DNA of 64,000 bases from Buxus sempervirens (lineage: Eukaryota > Streptophyta > Magnoliopsida > Buxales > Buxaceae). Position 1 is the first letter of the stretch; the number at the start of each line of letters is the position of its first letter. The notes below the pieces were generated by a model. It was not told the origin of the DNA. It made no database searches and worked only from the letters and a program-made list of their open reading frames with translations. The translations under genes and the position numbers were made by a program. Shown in pieces: positions 34,581 to 47,541 of this stretch. The stretch covers positions 7,367,888 through 7,431,887 of the forward strand of contig OX387186.1 in the NCBI GenBank assembly GCA_947561395.2, read 5' to 3'.

Positions 34581-35106
34581 AGACTTCGCTGAAATAAGCA
34601 AAACAAAATCTTAAGACCAAGGTCTTCTAAAATGAAGTTTTGTTATTATGAATTACAGCACATAGATTTACTTTTGAGTTTTGATCAATGAAACTCATAC
34701 GACTCATATAAGTCACTTCCGGTACCCAGATCAAATTTCTCCGAACCGCTTAAAAGACCCCATTAGTCGGAGGTTCGACCTAAGCCGAGAAATGTTATCA
34801 ACATTCGACAGCCTATCAAACGGGTTAAGTTGGTCTAGGGTTTAAAACAATGAAATGTAGCCTAACATATTAAATCAGAGAGACGAGGGAAGAGGGAAGC
34901 CTATGGAAATTCAAATTTTCGCAGCTGCTTTCGATTTTGAAGATTTGAGTTTCAAAAGGAGAGCAAGAAACTGAAGTTAAATCACATGGACAAAGGAATG
35001 ATGAAATCTGAATCTCCCCTCCAAAACCATTTTCTCACCATTACAAATACCCCTTTTGGCTCCTCTCCATTTCACTATCACCTCTCTCTTCTCTCTCTGA
35101 GGAGGA
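34581..35106. other. Spacer and upstream region of the small KEN-motif gene
   Basis: Unclassified sequence, then a CT-rich leader (CACCTCTCTCTTCTCTCTCTGA) directly before the ATG at 35107, typical of plant 5'UTR pyrimidine patches. Confidence 0.45.
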
Positions 35107-35409
35107 ATGGAGAAGGTTCTCTCTCACTGTGAATTCAACAAGGAGAACATCCCTCCTTTCTTGCTGGATCAAAAAGCTCCACTTCCAGCAACAATCTTGT
35201 CACGTTCCACCAGTATTAGAAGGCCTCTTCAGGACATTACCCACCTCTTTTTCCCCGCTATCCAGTTAAGTTTGGGTCCGGACGTTGATCTCCGTCTTCC
35301 TTCGCGCGATTTTGTCTGCACAGGCAATCTCCAAAAGAGAAGATCAGTTGATACCCATGATTCCATGGGGATCACCCGGTGGAGATCACTAAGGAGGGAT
35401 TTCCGATAG
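35107..35409 (+). CDS. Small protein with KEN motif, function unknown
   Basis: A single-exon frame of 100 aa preceded by a pyrimidine-rich leader. Near the N terminus is CEFNKENIPPF and, about 20 residues on, SIRRPLQDITHLF. KEN and RxxL(xxI) are the two classic recognition motifs of the anaphase-promoting complex, so a cell-cycle-regulated, unstable protein is a fair inference. The pattern KENxPP followed by RxPLxDIT also occurs in small plant cell-cycle proteins. I do not recognise a named family. There are no membrane segments and no signal peptide. The C terminus is Arg-rich (RWRSLRRDFR). The coding call rests on composition, leader and motifs and could be checked by conservation. Confidence 0.55.
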   Translation: MEKVLSHCEFNKENIPPFLLDQKAPLPATILSRSTSIRRPLQDITHLFFPAIQLSLGPDVDLRLPSRDFVCTGNLQKRRSVDTHDSMGITRWRSLRRDFR

Positions 35410-36520
35410 TTCGGCTCTGCGGTGATTGACTGATCTTTCGATCCCAATCTTATATGAAGTAGATCTCTGCGTTCCGTTTACTCATTCAATCGATCTATAT
35501 GACGTTTCAATAATGCACTTCAATCAGCATTTCTTTATTTGTTTGACATTTTTCTTCTATAGTTGGGTGACCAAATTCTGTATTTCCAAATTATTCTGCA
35601 TCTCTACAAATTCTGTATCTCCAAATTACCTAACTTTATACGCATTGCTATAAATGTCATTTATTGCTCAATAATCTATATTTATCTATCTATATTTAAC
35701 ACGATAAGGCCTTTTGGGAAGCGTGTCCTAAAAAGCCCGTACCGTATGTTGTTAAGATTTCATTGATATAAGGTTTCAACAGACGTAATTTTGTCTCTTC
35801 ATTCAAAACCCAGGTAGTAACAAAACTGTTCTTTCTTTACGTGCAGTATTGCATATACATTTTGTCAGTTTGTTGGTATATTTAACTAACGTAGTAAGGT
35901 GCACGTGCAATATTGCACATAGAGGGAGGGAATGGTTTTGAAATTATCTAAATTTTAAATGAATGAGCAAAGTTTTGAATATTTTAATCCTATATTTTGG
36001 GAAAATCATGCATAGTTACGGTATGCTTCTCAATGAACTTATTCTCATTATATATAATATAGATTTGGGAGACTTAAAAGGGTTGGGGTTGTCAACTTAA
36101 GACCATTGGGCAGGCTTAAGCGAGCCTAGAGGTCATGTATGTTAGTTGTGGTCAAGGTACAAGTCGGCTTGGCTGAAAAATCAAGCTTATATAATGACGA
36201 CCAAGCCCACCCATTAAAAAAATACAAAGTTGGATCCTGCCTAGCTTTTCTAGATATTGTATTTACTTAAAATAAAAATATACATATTTTTCCAATAATA
36301 AAATACATCATCTATTTATATTATTAATAAAGAAAAGAGGGGAGAATATTTTTGAATTCAGGCTTCTTCTTCTTCTTTTTTTGTAACCAAACTTTGCTCT
36401 TTACAAACAAAACAATCCCTTGCTATAATAACCTATCTTTTTTTTATTAGTTATGTAACACCAACATAACCAAAATGCATGGGATTCGAACTCGAAATTG
36501 TTTCCAAGTAGGCCTTTTTG
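35410..36520. other. AT-rich spacer
   Basis: Intergenic sequence holding the presumed 3'UTR of the small gene. GTGCAATATTGCAC-type palindromes occur at about 35845-35920. No gene seen. Confidence 0.5.
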
Positions 36521-36525
36521 CTAGG

Positions 36526-39452
36526 TGTGCGCACCCGATTTCGGTCGCACGACGAGGCGCACGCAAAACGATGCGTGCTTCGGGGTTTGTTTGGAGTCGC
36601 CATTGCCTGATGGGGTGCAGGCAGACACCTGGGTGCCTAAGTTTGTCTATTAAGGCTTGGTCTGCGTCTTGAGATTCTAAGTAGGTTCTCGGTTGCGGTC
36701 TGGGGAAGTCCGTAGACACCCCAGTCCACCCCGTCAAACGACGGGTCCCATAAGTTTCCCTGGTTTGAGTCAACTCAGTTGGTCTCTCACTCACCCGGTG
36801 CCTAATCCAGCATTCAATTTTGGTTAAGTCTGGCGGGACCGCCAAAGTGGTGTGGGTCCCTTTATTTGATTTTATCTTCTTATTATTGAATGAAGTGAGT
36901 CTGATTGGGTGGGCCCCGTTGAAAGGCCCACAGATCCCTTGGTGGGCTTGGTCTAGCCTGAGAGGCCCTTTGGGATTGGTTCAAATGGATTGATTTTACT
37001 TTAAAGTTTAAGTTGAATTTAAAGTGATTTTCATGCAAAGGTGGGCCGGGTTGGTTTGTGGGCCCTTGAGTGGGCCACACAGCTGGTTGCCAAATGATTT
37101 AATTTATCTTTGATTTATCTTCACCAAAATGGGCCAGGCTTTGGGCTTAGGGCCCTTTACCTGGGCTTGGGCTTGAAAGTCCAAGGCTTCCTGAATTAGG
37201 GTTTGGAAACCCTAAGTTAACTTGGTTCAATGGGCTTTAGTGGGCCCGATAGGCCCTGCCCATGGTCTCGGCCAAACCATGCATAAATATGATCAACATG
37301 CTTCAAAATGGGCTTGGGTGGGCCTCCAATGGGTCTGGCCCACTCAACTCTTTTAATTATCTTGTTTAAGCACAAGTAAGTTTGTCGGGCTTGGTGGGCC
37401 CCGTTGGAAGGCCCACCGGAACTCAATTTGGACCGGAAACCCTTCCAGTTCATCTGGAATGATCAAACAAACCAAAGAAATCAGCACAATATCACAACAT
37501 GGCTCAAAATGGTATTCTGGCAGTGTAGCCGGCCTGAGATGCCGGTTACACACAGGTCTCAATGTATCCGGCATCTGTTGCCGGCTACACACATGACTCT
37601 GTTGATCCGGCCTGAGTTGCCGGATCACCATACAGAGTTTACTTTTTTGGATATTTCCAATGGGGTTGGTTTCTTGGGTCTCCTAGGATGTTCTGGGGGT
37701 CGTGTGGGCTCCTGTGTGAACCCATAGTGGTTTAGACCAAAACCACTTGGCTTCTCTCAAAGGGGATTTCGAACCCAAAGGCAAACAAGGGGACCAAGGG
37801 TGTATCTCCCCCTTCCCAAGCAAGACAGAAAAAGGAGTAGGGATCTACGTATCCCTACTTTAGTCCATGCTCTCAAAAGAAACAGGGCTTCACATGTATG
37901 AGATGGTAACAAGCCAAAAGCACACTTTAAATCTAAGATTGAGCTAATATGAACAAGATGGGCACTTAGCACATCAAATCTGATTTTCATGCATGTAAAT
38001 TCATGCTGGATAATGATATATACAACTACCTAGACATGTTTCTAGCAAACAAAGAAACTAGCATGCAAGTGAAAACTAAAGCCTAAACACACAGGCATCC
38101 CATACTATTTATAGCATCCTATCAATATATACTATCTCATTATCCTAATAAAGACATTTAAAGAAGGGAAAAAAGGGGGTTTACATAAGGGGTACAACGG
38201 ATGAATAATCAAATGGAGGAACATGCTCCCTCATGCAAATAAGATAACAAAGGCAAGCTATGGAAAACATGCTTAGACAGAAAATATCACATCATGCTTA
38301 AAAAATGCTCATTTCAATATATGTTAAACATAATACATGGGAAGGGTTTACCTTGGGGTCTAAACCCTTATGGGAGATGTGTTGAGCCTCCTTCGAGTGG
38401 TGAAAGCAGCTGGAGCTCCTCCTCTTGGACACCAAAACAGCAGGCCTTCTTCTTGCTTGTGAGGAAATGGAGAAGAAGAAGGGAAGAGAGAGTGGGAGAT
38501 CCTTGAAGTAAGGCTTGGACGGCTTTGGGGAGCCGAAGGAGGCCAAAAGGAAGGGGTTTCAGAGCAGGTGGTCTGAGGGAGAAGGAGTGGAAACCAGCAA
38601 AATGAAGCCAACCCCGAAACTGAGCTGCTGTTTGCTATTTATAGACAAACATAATGTACTCGGCAACTCAGGCCGGATACACTAAGGTATCCCCTTATCC
38701 AGCCTTCATAGCCGGATACCCAGGCACTCCTTTGTATTCGGTCTTCAATGCCGGATACAAAACATAATCATTTGAAAATTAAATGCCGTCGCGAATTTGT
38801 CGGGCGATCGGCGCGAATCTCACGCAAAAATCTTTTTGTATCTGGTATTTGAGTCCAGATATACACAAACCTATGTGTATCCGGTATATGTGACCGGATA
38901 CAAATAAAAAAATTACGGATTTGCCCTTCGACTTGACCGATTCGACTGATTTGATACTTTTGGATATCTACGGATTGATCCCTGCGAATTTTGGATATTT
39001 AAGATTTAGTCCTTGAGATATTTTGCTGCGTTGGCTGCCATGTGTGCAGCTCTTGCGCCACGAGTGCAGTTTCTGGTTTTCTGCTCGGAAACTTCAACAG
39101 CTCATATTTCCTTCATCCGAACTCCGATTTGAGCAAACTCAATTGCGTTAGACTCGTATCGGAGCCCTCTATCCAATGGCATAGGGGTAGGCACCTGGAT
39201 CGGGGTTCGAGGAAAAGTCAACTTTCGGCTTACCCTCAAGTTTGACTGGTCCACAGAACCTTCATCCGGACTCCGATTCCTGCAAACTCAGTTGCGTTGG
39301 ACTCGTGTCGGGATTCTTTATTTATTGAGATAAAGAAAGGTGGCCAATTATCACTTGATCAAAAGGTCAAATTTTGACCTATCAGAGTTTGAATTTTTAG
39401 ATGGGTTTTGCATTTTCAGCACTTCCAGGGGTGCAAAAATAAGGTGCTTACA
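36526..39452. mobile_element. Solo LTR with CTAGG target duplication
   Basis: The block begins TGTGCGCACCCGATT and ends GGTGCTTACA, the TG...CA termini of LTRs. It is flanked by CTAGG at 36521-36525 and 39453-39457, a 5-bp duplication. There are no gag-pol frames, and no second LTR is in view, so a 2.93-kb solo LTR left by recombination is the simplest reading. The left part has the GGAGTCGCCA segment known from plant LTR-retrotransposon leaders. The interior carries repeated GTATCCGGC...GCCGGATAC modules. Confidence 0.72.
37524..38901. repeat. Array of palindromic CCGG modules within the LTR
   Basis: At least eight copies of a 25-bp dyad, consensus GTATCCGGC N7-8 GCCGGATAC. Examples: 37524-37548, then two more by 37630, and 38656-38680, 38695-38719, 38734-38758, 38838-38864 and 38877-38901. 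Each can form a short hairpin. Confidence 0.7.
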
Positions 39453-39457
39453 CTAGG

Positions 39458-39824
39458 CACATAGTGCGTGCAGTCCCTTAGTATTAAATTAAGAAAGCAA
39501 TATATAACTAAAAGATCTCTCATAAGTCATAAGATAAAATATACAACAAGCTTGTTAGGGTTCAAAATATAAATTTAAGCATTTTAGAGCTAGCATATTT
39601 TATTAAAAATTATATTTATAATATTATTTATTTGTAATACATTGTAAGAACATTACGTTGGGTTGGGTTGGGTTCGTTGACAAATCCTCGAGTATGGAAA
39701 GGCCAAGCCCGATTCGCATGTTGGAAGGACCTTTTTATGTTTAGCTTGTACGCGACTAGATGACGCGTAAAAATCTTCTTATTTATTTCTCGAGTAACAG
39801 TAACGAAGAGTTCCGAAGAAAACA
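39458..39824 (+). promoter_or_regulatory. Upstream region of the PPR gene
   Basis: Carries the presumed promoter and 5'UTR of the PPR gene. A GTTGGGTTGGGTTGGGTT run sits at about 39657-39675. No TATA box is clear. Confidence 0.4.
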
Positions 39825-41699
39825 ATGAACTCACTCGCTCTTCTACAAGCTTCACCACCCACACCAGGCGCGCCCAAGGTAGAACGTCCGACCTTCGATG
39901 GCCTGGAATCCTGCTCAACGATGGTCGAGCTTAAGCAATTTCAATCCAAAATTATCCGACTCGGCCTCTCCGCTGACAATGATGCCATGGGCAGACTCGT
40001 CAAGTTCTGCGCGTTGTCTGAATCCGGTGATTTAGACTACGCATTGCGACTGTTCGATAAAATTCCTCGACCAGATGCCTTCATTTATAATACCATTATT
40101 AGAGGCTACTTGCAAACCCGCTTTACAGGAGACTGCATTCTCTTCTACTCCCGAATGTTGCATAACTCCGTTGCACCTAACAAATTCACCTTCCCTTCTG
40201 TCGTTAGAGCTTGTTGCGTTGAGCATGCAATTGAAGAGGGAAAGCAAGTCCATGCCCACGTTCTTAAATTTGGGTTTGGGAATGATGGGTTTTCTCAGAA
40301 CAATTTGATTCATATGTATGTACACTTTCAGTGTTTGGAGGAAGCGAGGAGGGTCTTTGATAAGATGCCTCAGCGAGATGTAGTCTCTTGGACCACTTTG
40401 ATTACTGGTTACTCTCAATGGGGATATGTTGATGATGCATATGAAGTTTTTGAGTTAATGCCTGAGCGGAATTCTGTGTCCTGGAACGCCATGGTAGCTG
40501 CATATGTTCAAAGCGACTGCTTCCACGAGGCACTTATTCTGTTCGATAAAATGCGCGCAGAGGGAGTGCAGATGGATAAGTTTGTTGCGGCAAGTATTCT
40601 AACAGCGTGTACCGGCTTGGGAGCTCTGGAACAAGGGGAGTGGATACATGAATATATAGAGAATAGTAAGATTGAGATGGACTCAAAACTTGCAACAACT
40701 ATTATTGACATGTATTGCAAATGTGGTTGTTTAGAGAAGGCATTTGGAATATTCAAGAAGTTGCCTAATAAGGGGATTTCTTCATGGAATTGCATGATTG
40801 GGGGCCTAGCAATACATGGGAGAGGAGAGGATGCCATTGAGCTTCTGAAGGAGATGGAGAGAGAGATGATAACCCCAGATAACATCACTTTTGTGAATGT
40901 TCTTAGTGCATGCGCCCATGCAGGCTTGGTCGAAGAGGGGCGCCATTACTTCCACTACATGACTGAAGCTTATGGTATTGAGCCTAAGATGGAACATTTT
41001 GGATGCATGGTTGATTTGCTTGGTAGAGCTGGCTTGCTGGAAGAAGCAAGAATCCTTATAGATGAGATGCCCATGAGTCCAGATGCAGGTGTCTTGGGTG
41101 CACTTCTTGGAGCTTGTAAGATCCATGGGGAAATAAATTTGGGAGCAGAAATAGGAAAGCAAGTTATTGAGTTAGAACCTCATAATAGTGGGCGCTATGT
41201 GTTATTGGCCAATTTATATGCCAATGTTGGTAGATGGGATGATGTTGCCAATGTGAGGAAATTGATGAATGATAGGGGAGTAAAGAAGGTTCCTGGACGT
41301 TCGTTTATTGAGTTGGATGGTGTAACAAATGAATTCATTGCAGGGGGTAGAGCTCATCCAAAGGCTAAAGAAATTTATGTCAAAGTTGATCAGATGTTGG
41401 AAAGAATAAGAGCTGTAGGTTATGTTCCTGACACTGATGAAGTATTGCATGATCTTGGGGAGGAGGAAAAGGAAAATCCCTTATATTACCATAGTGAAAA
41501 GCTTGCCATTGCCTTTGGCTTGTTGAAAACCAAACCTGGGGAAACAATTCGTATCTCAAAGAACTTACGGGTGTGTAGGGACTGTCATCATGCAAGCAAG
41601 CTCATTTCCAAGGTTTTTGATTGTGAAATAATTGTGAGGGATAGGAATCGTTTCCACCACTTTAGAGAGGGGGAGTGTTCTTGCAAGGATTATTGGTGA
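39825..41699 (+). CDS. PLS-class pentatricopeptide repeat protein with DYW domain
   Basis: Intronless frame of 624 aa, usual for this family. The N terminus is followed by P, L and S type PPR repeats (for example DAFIYNTIIRGYLQ, DVVSWTTLITGYSQ, NSVSWNAMVAAYVQ, GISSWNCMIGGLAIHG). E/E+ motifs and a complete DYW deaminase domain end the protein: YHSEKLAIAFGL with the HSE zinc/catalytic motif, CRDCH, HHF...G.CSC and a terminal DYW. Family knowledge: such proteins bind single-stranded organellar RNA and the DYW domain carries out C-to-U editing. Which organelle and site cannot be told. It most resembles the At5g66520-like subgroup. The ATG is the first in the frame. No defects are seen. Confidence 0.95.
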   Translation: MNSLALLQASPPTPGAPKVERPTFDGLESCSTMVELKQFQSKIIRLGLSADNDAMGRLVKFCALSESGDLDYALRLFDKIPRPDAFIYNTIIRGYLQTRFTGDCILFYSRMLHNSVAPNKFTFPSVVRACCVEHAIEEGKQVHAHVLKFGFGNDGFSQNNLIHMYVHFQCLEEARRVFDKMPQRDVVSWTTLITGYSQWGYVDDAYEVFELMPERNSVSWNAMVAAYVQSDCFHEALILFDKMRAEGVQMDKFVAASILTACTGLGALEQGEWIHEYIENSKIEMDSKLATTIIDMYCKCGCLEKAFGIFKKLPNKGISSWNCMIGGLAIHGRGEDAIELLKEMEREMITPDNITFVNVLSACAHAGLVEEGRHYFHYMTEAYGIEPKMEHFGCMVDLLGRAGLLEEARILIDEMPMSPDAGVLGALLGACKIHGEINLGAEIGKQVIELEPHNSGRYVLLANLYANVGRWDDVANVRKLMNDRGVKKVPGRSFIELDGVTNEFIAGGRAHPKAKEIYVKVDQMLERIRAVGYVPDTDEVLHDLGEEEKENPLYYHSEKLAIAFGLLKTKPGETIRISKNLRVCRDCHHASKLISKVFDCEIIVRDRNRFHHFREGECSCKDYW

Positions 41700-44600
41700 G
41701 AATCGGTCGTGATATACTATGGAGAGTTCATCTTCTCAGGTATCTACTTATTGTTGGCTTTACACCTGCATACCTGCAAAAGGAAACTAATAACAAAGAA
41801 AAAGGCCCTATATTTGGGAAAAGAAAGCAGAGGACCTTACATAATGAAGGCCAACGCATATACCTGATACTGGAAGAACTCCAGACTTCATGATTTCACA
41901 GGTTCCTTTTGGTCCAGTTCTTTCAGCATTTATGGGTCTGAATGGAGATGGAAAATCGAGTCTTGTGGGGGATCCTTCTTGGAGGCAATGGTTCGACTAC
42001 CGAAGGACAGAAAAAAGAATTGGTTAGTATTTTTTTTACTACCAAAGAACTGTGAGACCAATATACATTTGCTACAATTTATAGTGGAAGAATTTGTGCT
42101 ATAATCCCTTTGGATGCATTCAAATGCTAGATTTCTTCGATATTATATCTTTGTAAATAGAACTAAAAAGAAGCATAATCCTATATGAAAATGGTGTGGT
42201 GTCCTTATGGAAATTTATAAATGTAGTCCTTGAAATTATCTTGCTTGATGGATCATGTAACTAGAAATGCTTTAGCAGGCATGGCCTGATGTTAGTGGTC
42301 AATGACCAATCAACGTTATTGTAATTGTTCACAATATCAGTTGTGCTTGACCTTGTTTTCAGCCCACTATTTTCCCTCATGGATCAATGTTTTGGATGTA
42401 AAGGCTGCTGTAATTCTCATGTGGGCAGTGAAAAGTTTGCCTGATTCATGAAGATTTCCTCCATTCTCCAATAAATTACAATTATTGAGGTGTTTTATGA
42501 AATATAAGAGCAATTTGTGTACCATTTCCATGTTGTATGTGCAGATGAAACCTAGATTTGGAAGTGTGTTTGAACTGTAGTTTTGTAACTTGAGAGTGAA
42601 AGAAACCAGGAACTACAATACAATGATTGTGGTTCTTCAAGTTATGCATGTCACTTTATCATATCTGCAGATACTGGTAGTTTTGTTAGACGATAAAATG
42701 TCCATATCTTAAACAAATAATTTTTGGTAGGTACAAATTTTTTGAAAGAAAACACTAATTGTGATGCATGATTATTTATAGTAAAGATCTGTTTTAGCGT
42801 CTTAACATATGTGTTTTCCTGAGTGAAAATGGCAGATGTTGGCCTAAAAAAATTAAACAAGTGTAAACATATGTATTTTAGCCATTATGCATAAAATTAT
42901 TTTTGGATCCCTCTAAGGTATTTAGTCATGAATCTTATCTCTAAAGATGTGTTTTGTACTAGCAATTTTAATTCCAGAGAACTGTAAATTTTTATCATAT
43001 TTATATTCACTTTATTCTGATTCCTATTTGAGAAAAAAAAAAAATAAGGCATGTTTATTGTAATAGGATATTTACTTTTCATGACGATGATAAATTTCAA
43101 TATTAATTTTCTATGTTTTATGATTAATGTGTATTATAGTTAGATCGCAAAAAAGATAAAAAAAGATGTCTAAAATTTAGATATAGATGATGTACTTTCC
43201 CTGAAACTGGTTGTTGCTATTGGAATATTGTTTTTTGTTTTTTTTATTACTTTGTCCAGGAATAATATTTTGTTGCCACTACTAGATCCATGCAAAACTC
43301 TACAGGATTGTAGAGATTTGTATCAGACTTATATTTCTTAGATGATCCTAATTGATGAAATTGTTGCAGCACATCTTGAAGCAATGGCTGCAAACATTAC
43401 TGCACTATAAGTAAAACAACTAATCTTCACCATCATGGAATAACAATGGAGAATAATCCTTGATTGCAAGTGGTTGGTTGGTAGAGGTAAGGCATGTTCA
43501 TTTTGATATATCTGTTAGTCTGTTAGTAGCACTTAGAGGGAATCTTATCATCTAAAAGGCATTAATATCATTTGCTTGTAAATGATGTTGCTGATATCAA
43601 ATTATATCAGTACGGTGTTTAGTTTGTTGGTTCCTGTCAGCTGCTAGAACTTTCTGTTCTTTAGCAAACAAGAAGGTAATGATATGAAGAATTCAAAAGT
43701 TTATAGACCTGGCATGACAGATTATTTGGACCAAATTTGCATTGTCAAAGATTCAAAACCCTAAATTTGAGGATAATTAACCTGTCAAGTCCTCAAAGCA
43801 TGCATGGATGTGAAATATCTGTAATTTTCAAACCAAGTTGGTCATAAAAAAACTATAAAATTGTGTACAAATTTGTGAATTGTGTGAGCATTTGTGTGTT
43901 GCTGTTGGATGCACCAACTTCTGCACCTTCAGATGTGGAGAATAGATACCTTTGTCTATAGGAGGGATATTTTATTGACATAAATAAAATAAGTTGTTTT
44001 TTTCATATTATGTTGAGGATTTATAATAGGCTATGCATTGGCCGACAAGGGAACAAAAAAAGGTCGAAAGTTTCTTTTGACGCTCATGATCAATATGTTA
44101 AAACCTACATAAAAGTGATAGACCGATCTTATTGCATGATTCTGATACAATCATCATATGTAACAGCTCCTAAAGGCCAAAAAACAAATTACAGTCCACA
44201 TAGATATGCAAAAAAAAAAAATTCTGATTCTATTGCAGTCACAATAAAGTTTAATTAGTTTATGGATGAAAATAATTTCATTTGTTACTTGTTAAATGGG
44301 TATGTATTAATAATTTATCTCTTCTTCTTTGTTCTTAGTTTAATTTTTTCACTGATCATTTTTTTTACTTATTGATTTCCTAGATTGCAATAAAATTCTC
44401 TGACATGCATTCCATTATATTCCTCATTTAACAGGAGGCCATATTAGCCATTGAACAAAATATTAATCTGAAAATAGGAATTGTATCATAATCCTCGAGT
44501 GGGCCTCATCCAGGAGTATCAGCTACATCAGAAAAATTTAGAAAAGAGCCAGATTCATTTTCTTCCATTTCAAACGTCAACACGTGGTAGCAAGATTGAT

Positions 44601-45674
44601 AGTGAAAGAAACAGCAAAGATTGCAGGTTTGGTGATTTTATCTTCTCCAATGATTACATAAATGGCTAGCCCCTACAATGTTCACCACTCAACATGCCAG
44701 CTAGTTGTTAGTTTTGTAATTGTACAAATATTGTAATTGTAAATATTACAACACATTATAATTGTAAATATTAACAGAACTGATATTGTAAATATTGGTT
44801 TGTAATTGTAGAATATTGTAATTGTACAATGTGCACCGATTGTTACAACACATTATAATTGGAATTTTTGGATCAGGCATGCAAGCTCCTGCTAATAGGT
44901 TTTCCTTCAGGCACATCATTGTTGTTGCATTTCTTGCTTGGTATATGCAAATGTTGTCTGTTGGTTTTTGCACATCGCAGGCATGACTCTGAAGTGCACA
45001 GCATTTTAAGTACTACATTGTCACAATCCAGTGAGTCAGTGTTGCTTCAAGCCTATAGTTCAGCAGAATAAAGCTAATGTACCTCTTTTCTTCTGCAAAA
45101 TTTTGTTCCAGTTTTATTCATATTATTTTTTGTATATGGAATCAACAAAACGGTATTCATTTTGACAAAGGAAATTAATTTAGATATTCGCAGCCTTATA
45201 GTCTCGAAGTTCATCTTTTGACCTCTTCTTTGGAACTTGAGAGATTGTGAAGTATAAATAAAATTCAGTGACCAACCATTTGTTGTTAATTCCTGTATCT
45301 ATGTCCCAAGGCATTTTTACAGACTCTCATGTCTTCAGTCACCGGGTGCCATTACAAAATCCTTCATTGTTACAGGGTCCTAGATTGGCTACTACTTACA
45401 ATATTGTAAACTTACGGTAGAGAGAGGGGGGAGGTGGTTCTATGTTTGTCTTTTTTTTCTGCTGCACTAACTATATATTAGTATTTCATATGGAGGACAG
45501 GAGACATGAGGCAATGGATCTGAATTCCAGATGAATGTAAGATGAAGTTCAGAATGAATACTGTATTATCTGTCTTTTTACAGGTATTATACCACTCCAT
45601 ATCTAGTCTTCTCTCCTATTTTTCACTTGCTTATTCAATTTGTTGAGTAATCATTCGACAACGTTCATGCTTGG

Positions 45675-45893
45675 CTAATGCAGGTACGATATCAGTATCT
45701 TATGTAATATCCACACTGTGCATGATTCATTATATAATTTTTTCAACAAAGCCTTCTCCGAGTTAGCTTGGGTCAGAAGCAAGGATTCTGTAAATGGCCA
45801 TTCTAGCTTATCAAAAGTCATTTCTTCAAAGAATTCGTAATTTTGACTTCCAGGTTCTTCCTCACCAACTTCATCCACCATAACCATGCCCAC
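45675..45893 (-). pseudogene. Possible coding remnant
   Basis: The frame reads DEVGEEEPGSQNYEFFEEM then FDKLEWPFTESLLL, with a composition more like protein than the surrounding AT-rich DNA. No family recognised. No start context or neighbouring exons are evident, so it may be chance or a gene fragment. Confidence 0.2.
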
Positions 45894-46501
45894 TTAAGTT
45901 GCATTAAAAAAAATTGTGTGCAGAGTTTTTTTTTTCTTTTGAAGAAAATGACTCACCAGCCATGAACTTCAATGAAAGTAAAAAACATTCTTGCATTATG
46001 CTTTTCAGTGCTCAAGATGGGTTGGTGTTTATTTTGTTATATATAATGAAATGAAGTTCTGCCCTCATGATCAAGTAGGTGCTAGCTCCAAATACCTCTC
46101 TCTTCTTCCATGTCTCTTTAGCATTTTGGTCCCTCACTTGTGCTTTCTCCCTCTAAAAGCAAACCTTATCTCTTTGCTTGCATTATCCTAAGAAAGCCAC
46201 AAAGAATGTACGGATCCACTAAGAACAACTGATAAGTCAAAACTGATGGCATTTGATTATCGTTTTGGTCATCACTGGATAGGCTTTGCAACAGCTGCCG
46301 CCTGTGTTTGTGAATGCCGATCCTAATGGGGTGCAATGAATCATCGAAACGGTCAGTTATAGTGATAATTATATTGTTAATGGGTTGGTAGATGGATTCT
46401 GATGAAGTGGCTGAACGCCTGTACTTGCAAATTGTGTGCCGACATGGTGCAGGTCGATCCACCTGGTTGACACAGCTACCTAAACATTCTTCCGTCTGAT
46501 T

Positions 46502-46795
46502 AGGGATGGCACCTCAAGGGGTTTAGCTAATACCTAATCCACCCCTATCGGGTCGTTAACGGGACTGGTCGGAATTGACCCGGTTGTATTAAACCATGGA
46601 AAAAGGTTTTTTGAATATAATATACCATTATATATATATAAATGATGTATATTAAAATGGTATTTAAAATTATAAAAAAGATATTTTAATATGGTAAGTT
46701 TGGGTTCAGGCGAGTTGCTCTAAACTTGAACTTGCCTCTAACCCGAAAATGGCATTATCGAACTCTAACCATTAACCCGTCCCATTGCCATCCCT
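46502..46795. mobile_element. Short inverted-repeat element (hAT-like MITE remnant)
   Basis: Ends are AGGGATGGCA on the left and TGCCATCCCT on the right, a perfect 10-bp inverted repeat with GGGT/ACCC-rich subterminal parts. A target duplication is not clear. A second right-end-like sequence (ACCCGTCCCATTGCCATTCC) follows at about 46979-46998, suggesting a nested or related copy. Confidence 0.5.
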
Positions 46796-47541
46796 TTGAC
46801 GAGTGCCCAAATAAATCATTTTCTAGCCCTTACTGGTTGTTGTAAAGGCATCATTAATATAGGATTAAAATAGTCAGAACTATGCCTATTTTAGGCGGGT
46901 GTGGAGTGGATTGAGTTAATCCTTACCTTAGGCAATACCAAACCCTTAGGGGCAGCGTTGGGCGGATTACCCATTCAACCCGTCCCATTGCCATTCCAAG
47001 TTGCATTGTAATTACGCGGCGCCAAGGAGACATAAAATTAAATTTTTGCTGCCCACAAGCACTACAATCTGCACTAATCCTTCTATCCACCTAACGGAGA
47101 AATTATAATAATCTTAGATGGAGTAGATGGGATCCAGCGTTATGCCTCGTCAGAAGTATGATTAGCAAATGGACTTTCTCATTCTCAACTACTGCAACAT
47201 CAGCAAATAGAGTCCATACATACGCATCGTTGTGAGTAGGCCATAAATTTAATTTTCCTTTGCCAAATCCTTTCTTTCCATCGTTCAAACCCCACGTGTT
47301 GATTTCTCCTTTTGCCGACTTCATCATCCTCTATAGACATTTCAGTTTCAATTTAGTTCTATTGTTGAATGAGATTACCAGTCATCATCATCAATGGCAT
47401 CGTTGTAAAGGTGCTTTGCATTGTCCTCCTCTGACCTTCAGAGAAATCTTTTTAACTTACCATGAAGATGACCCTGTAAAATTCAATCAGATTTTTGGGT
47501 TTTGTTAAAATATCATATTTGGGTCCTCTTGTATATATAGT

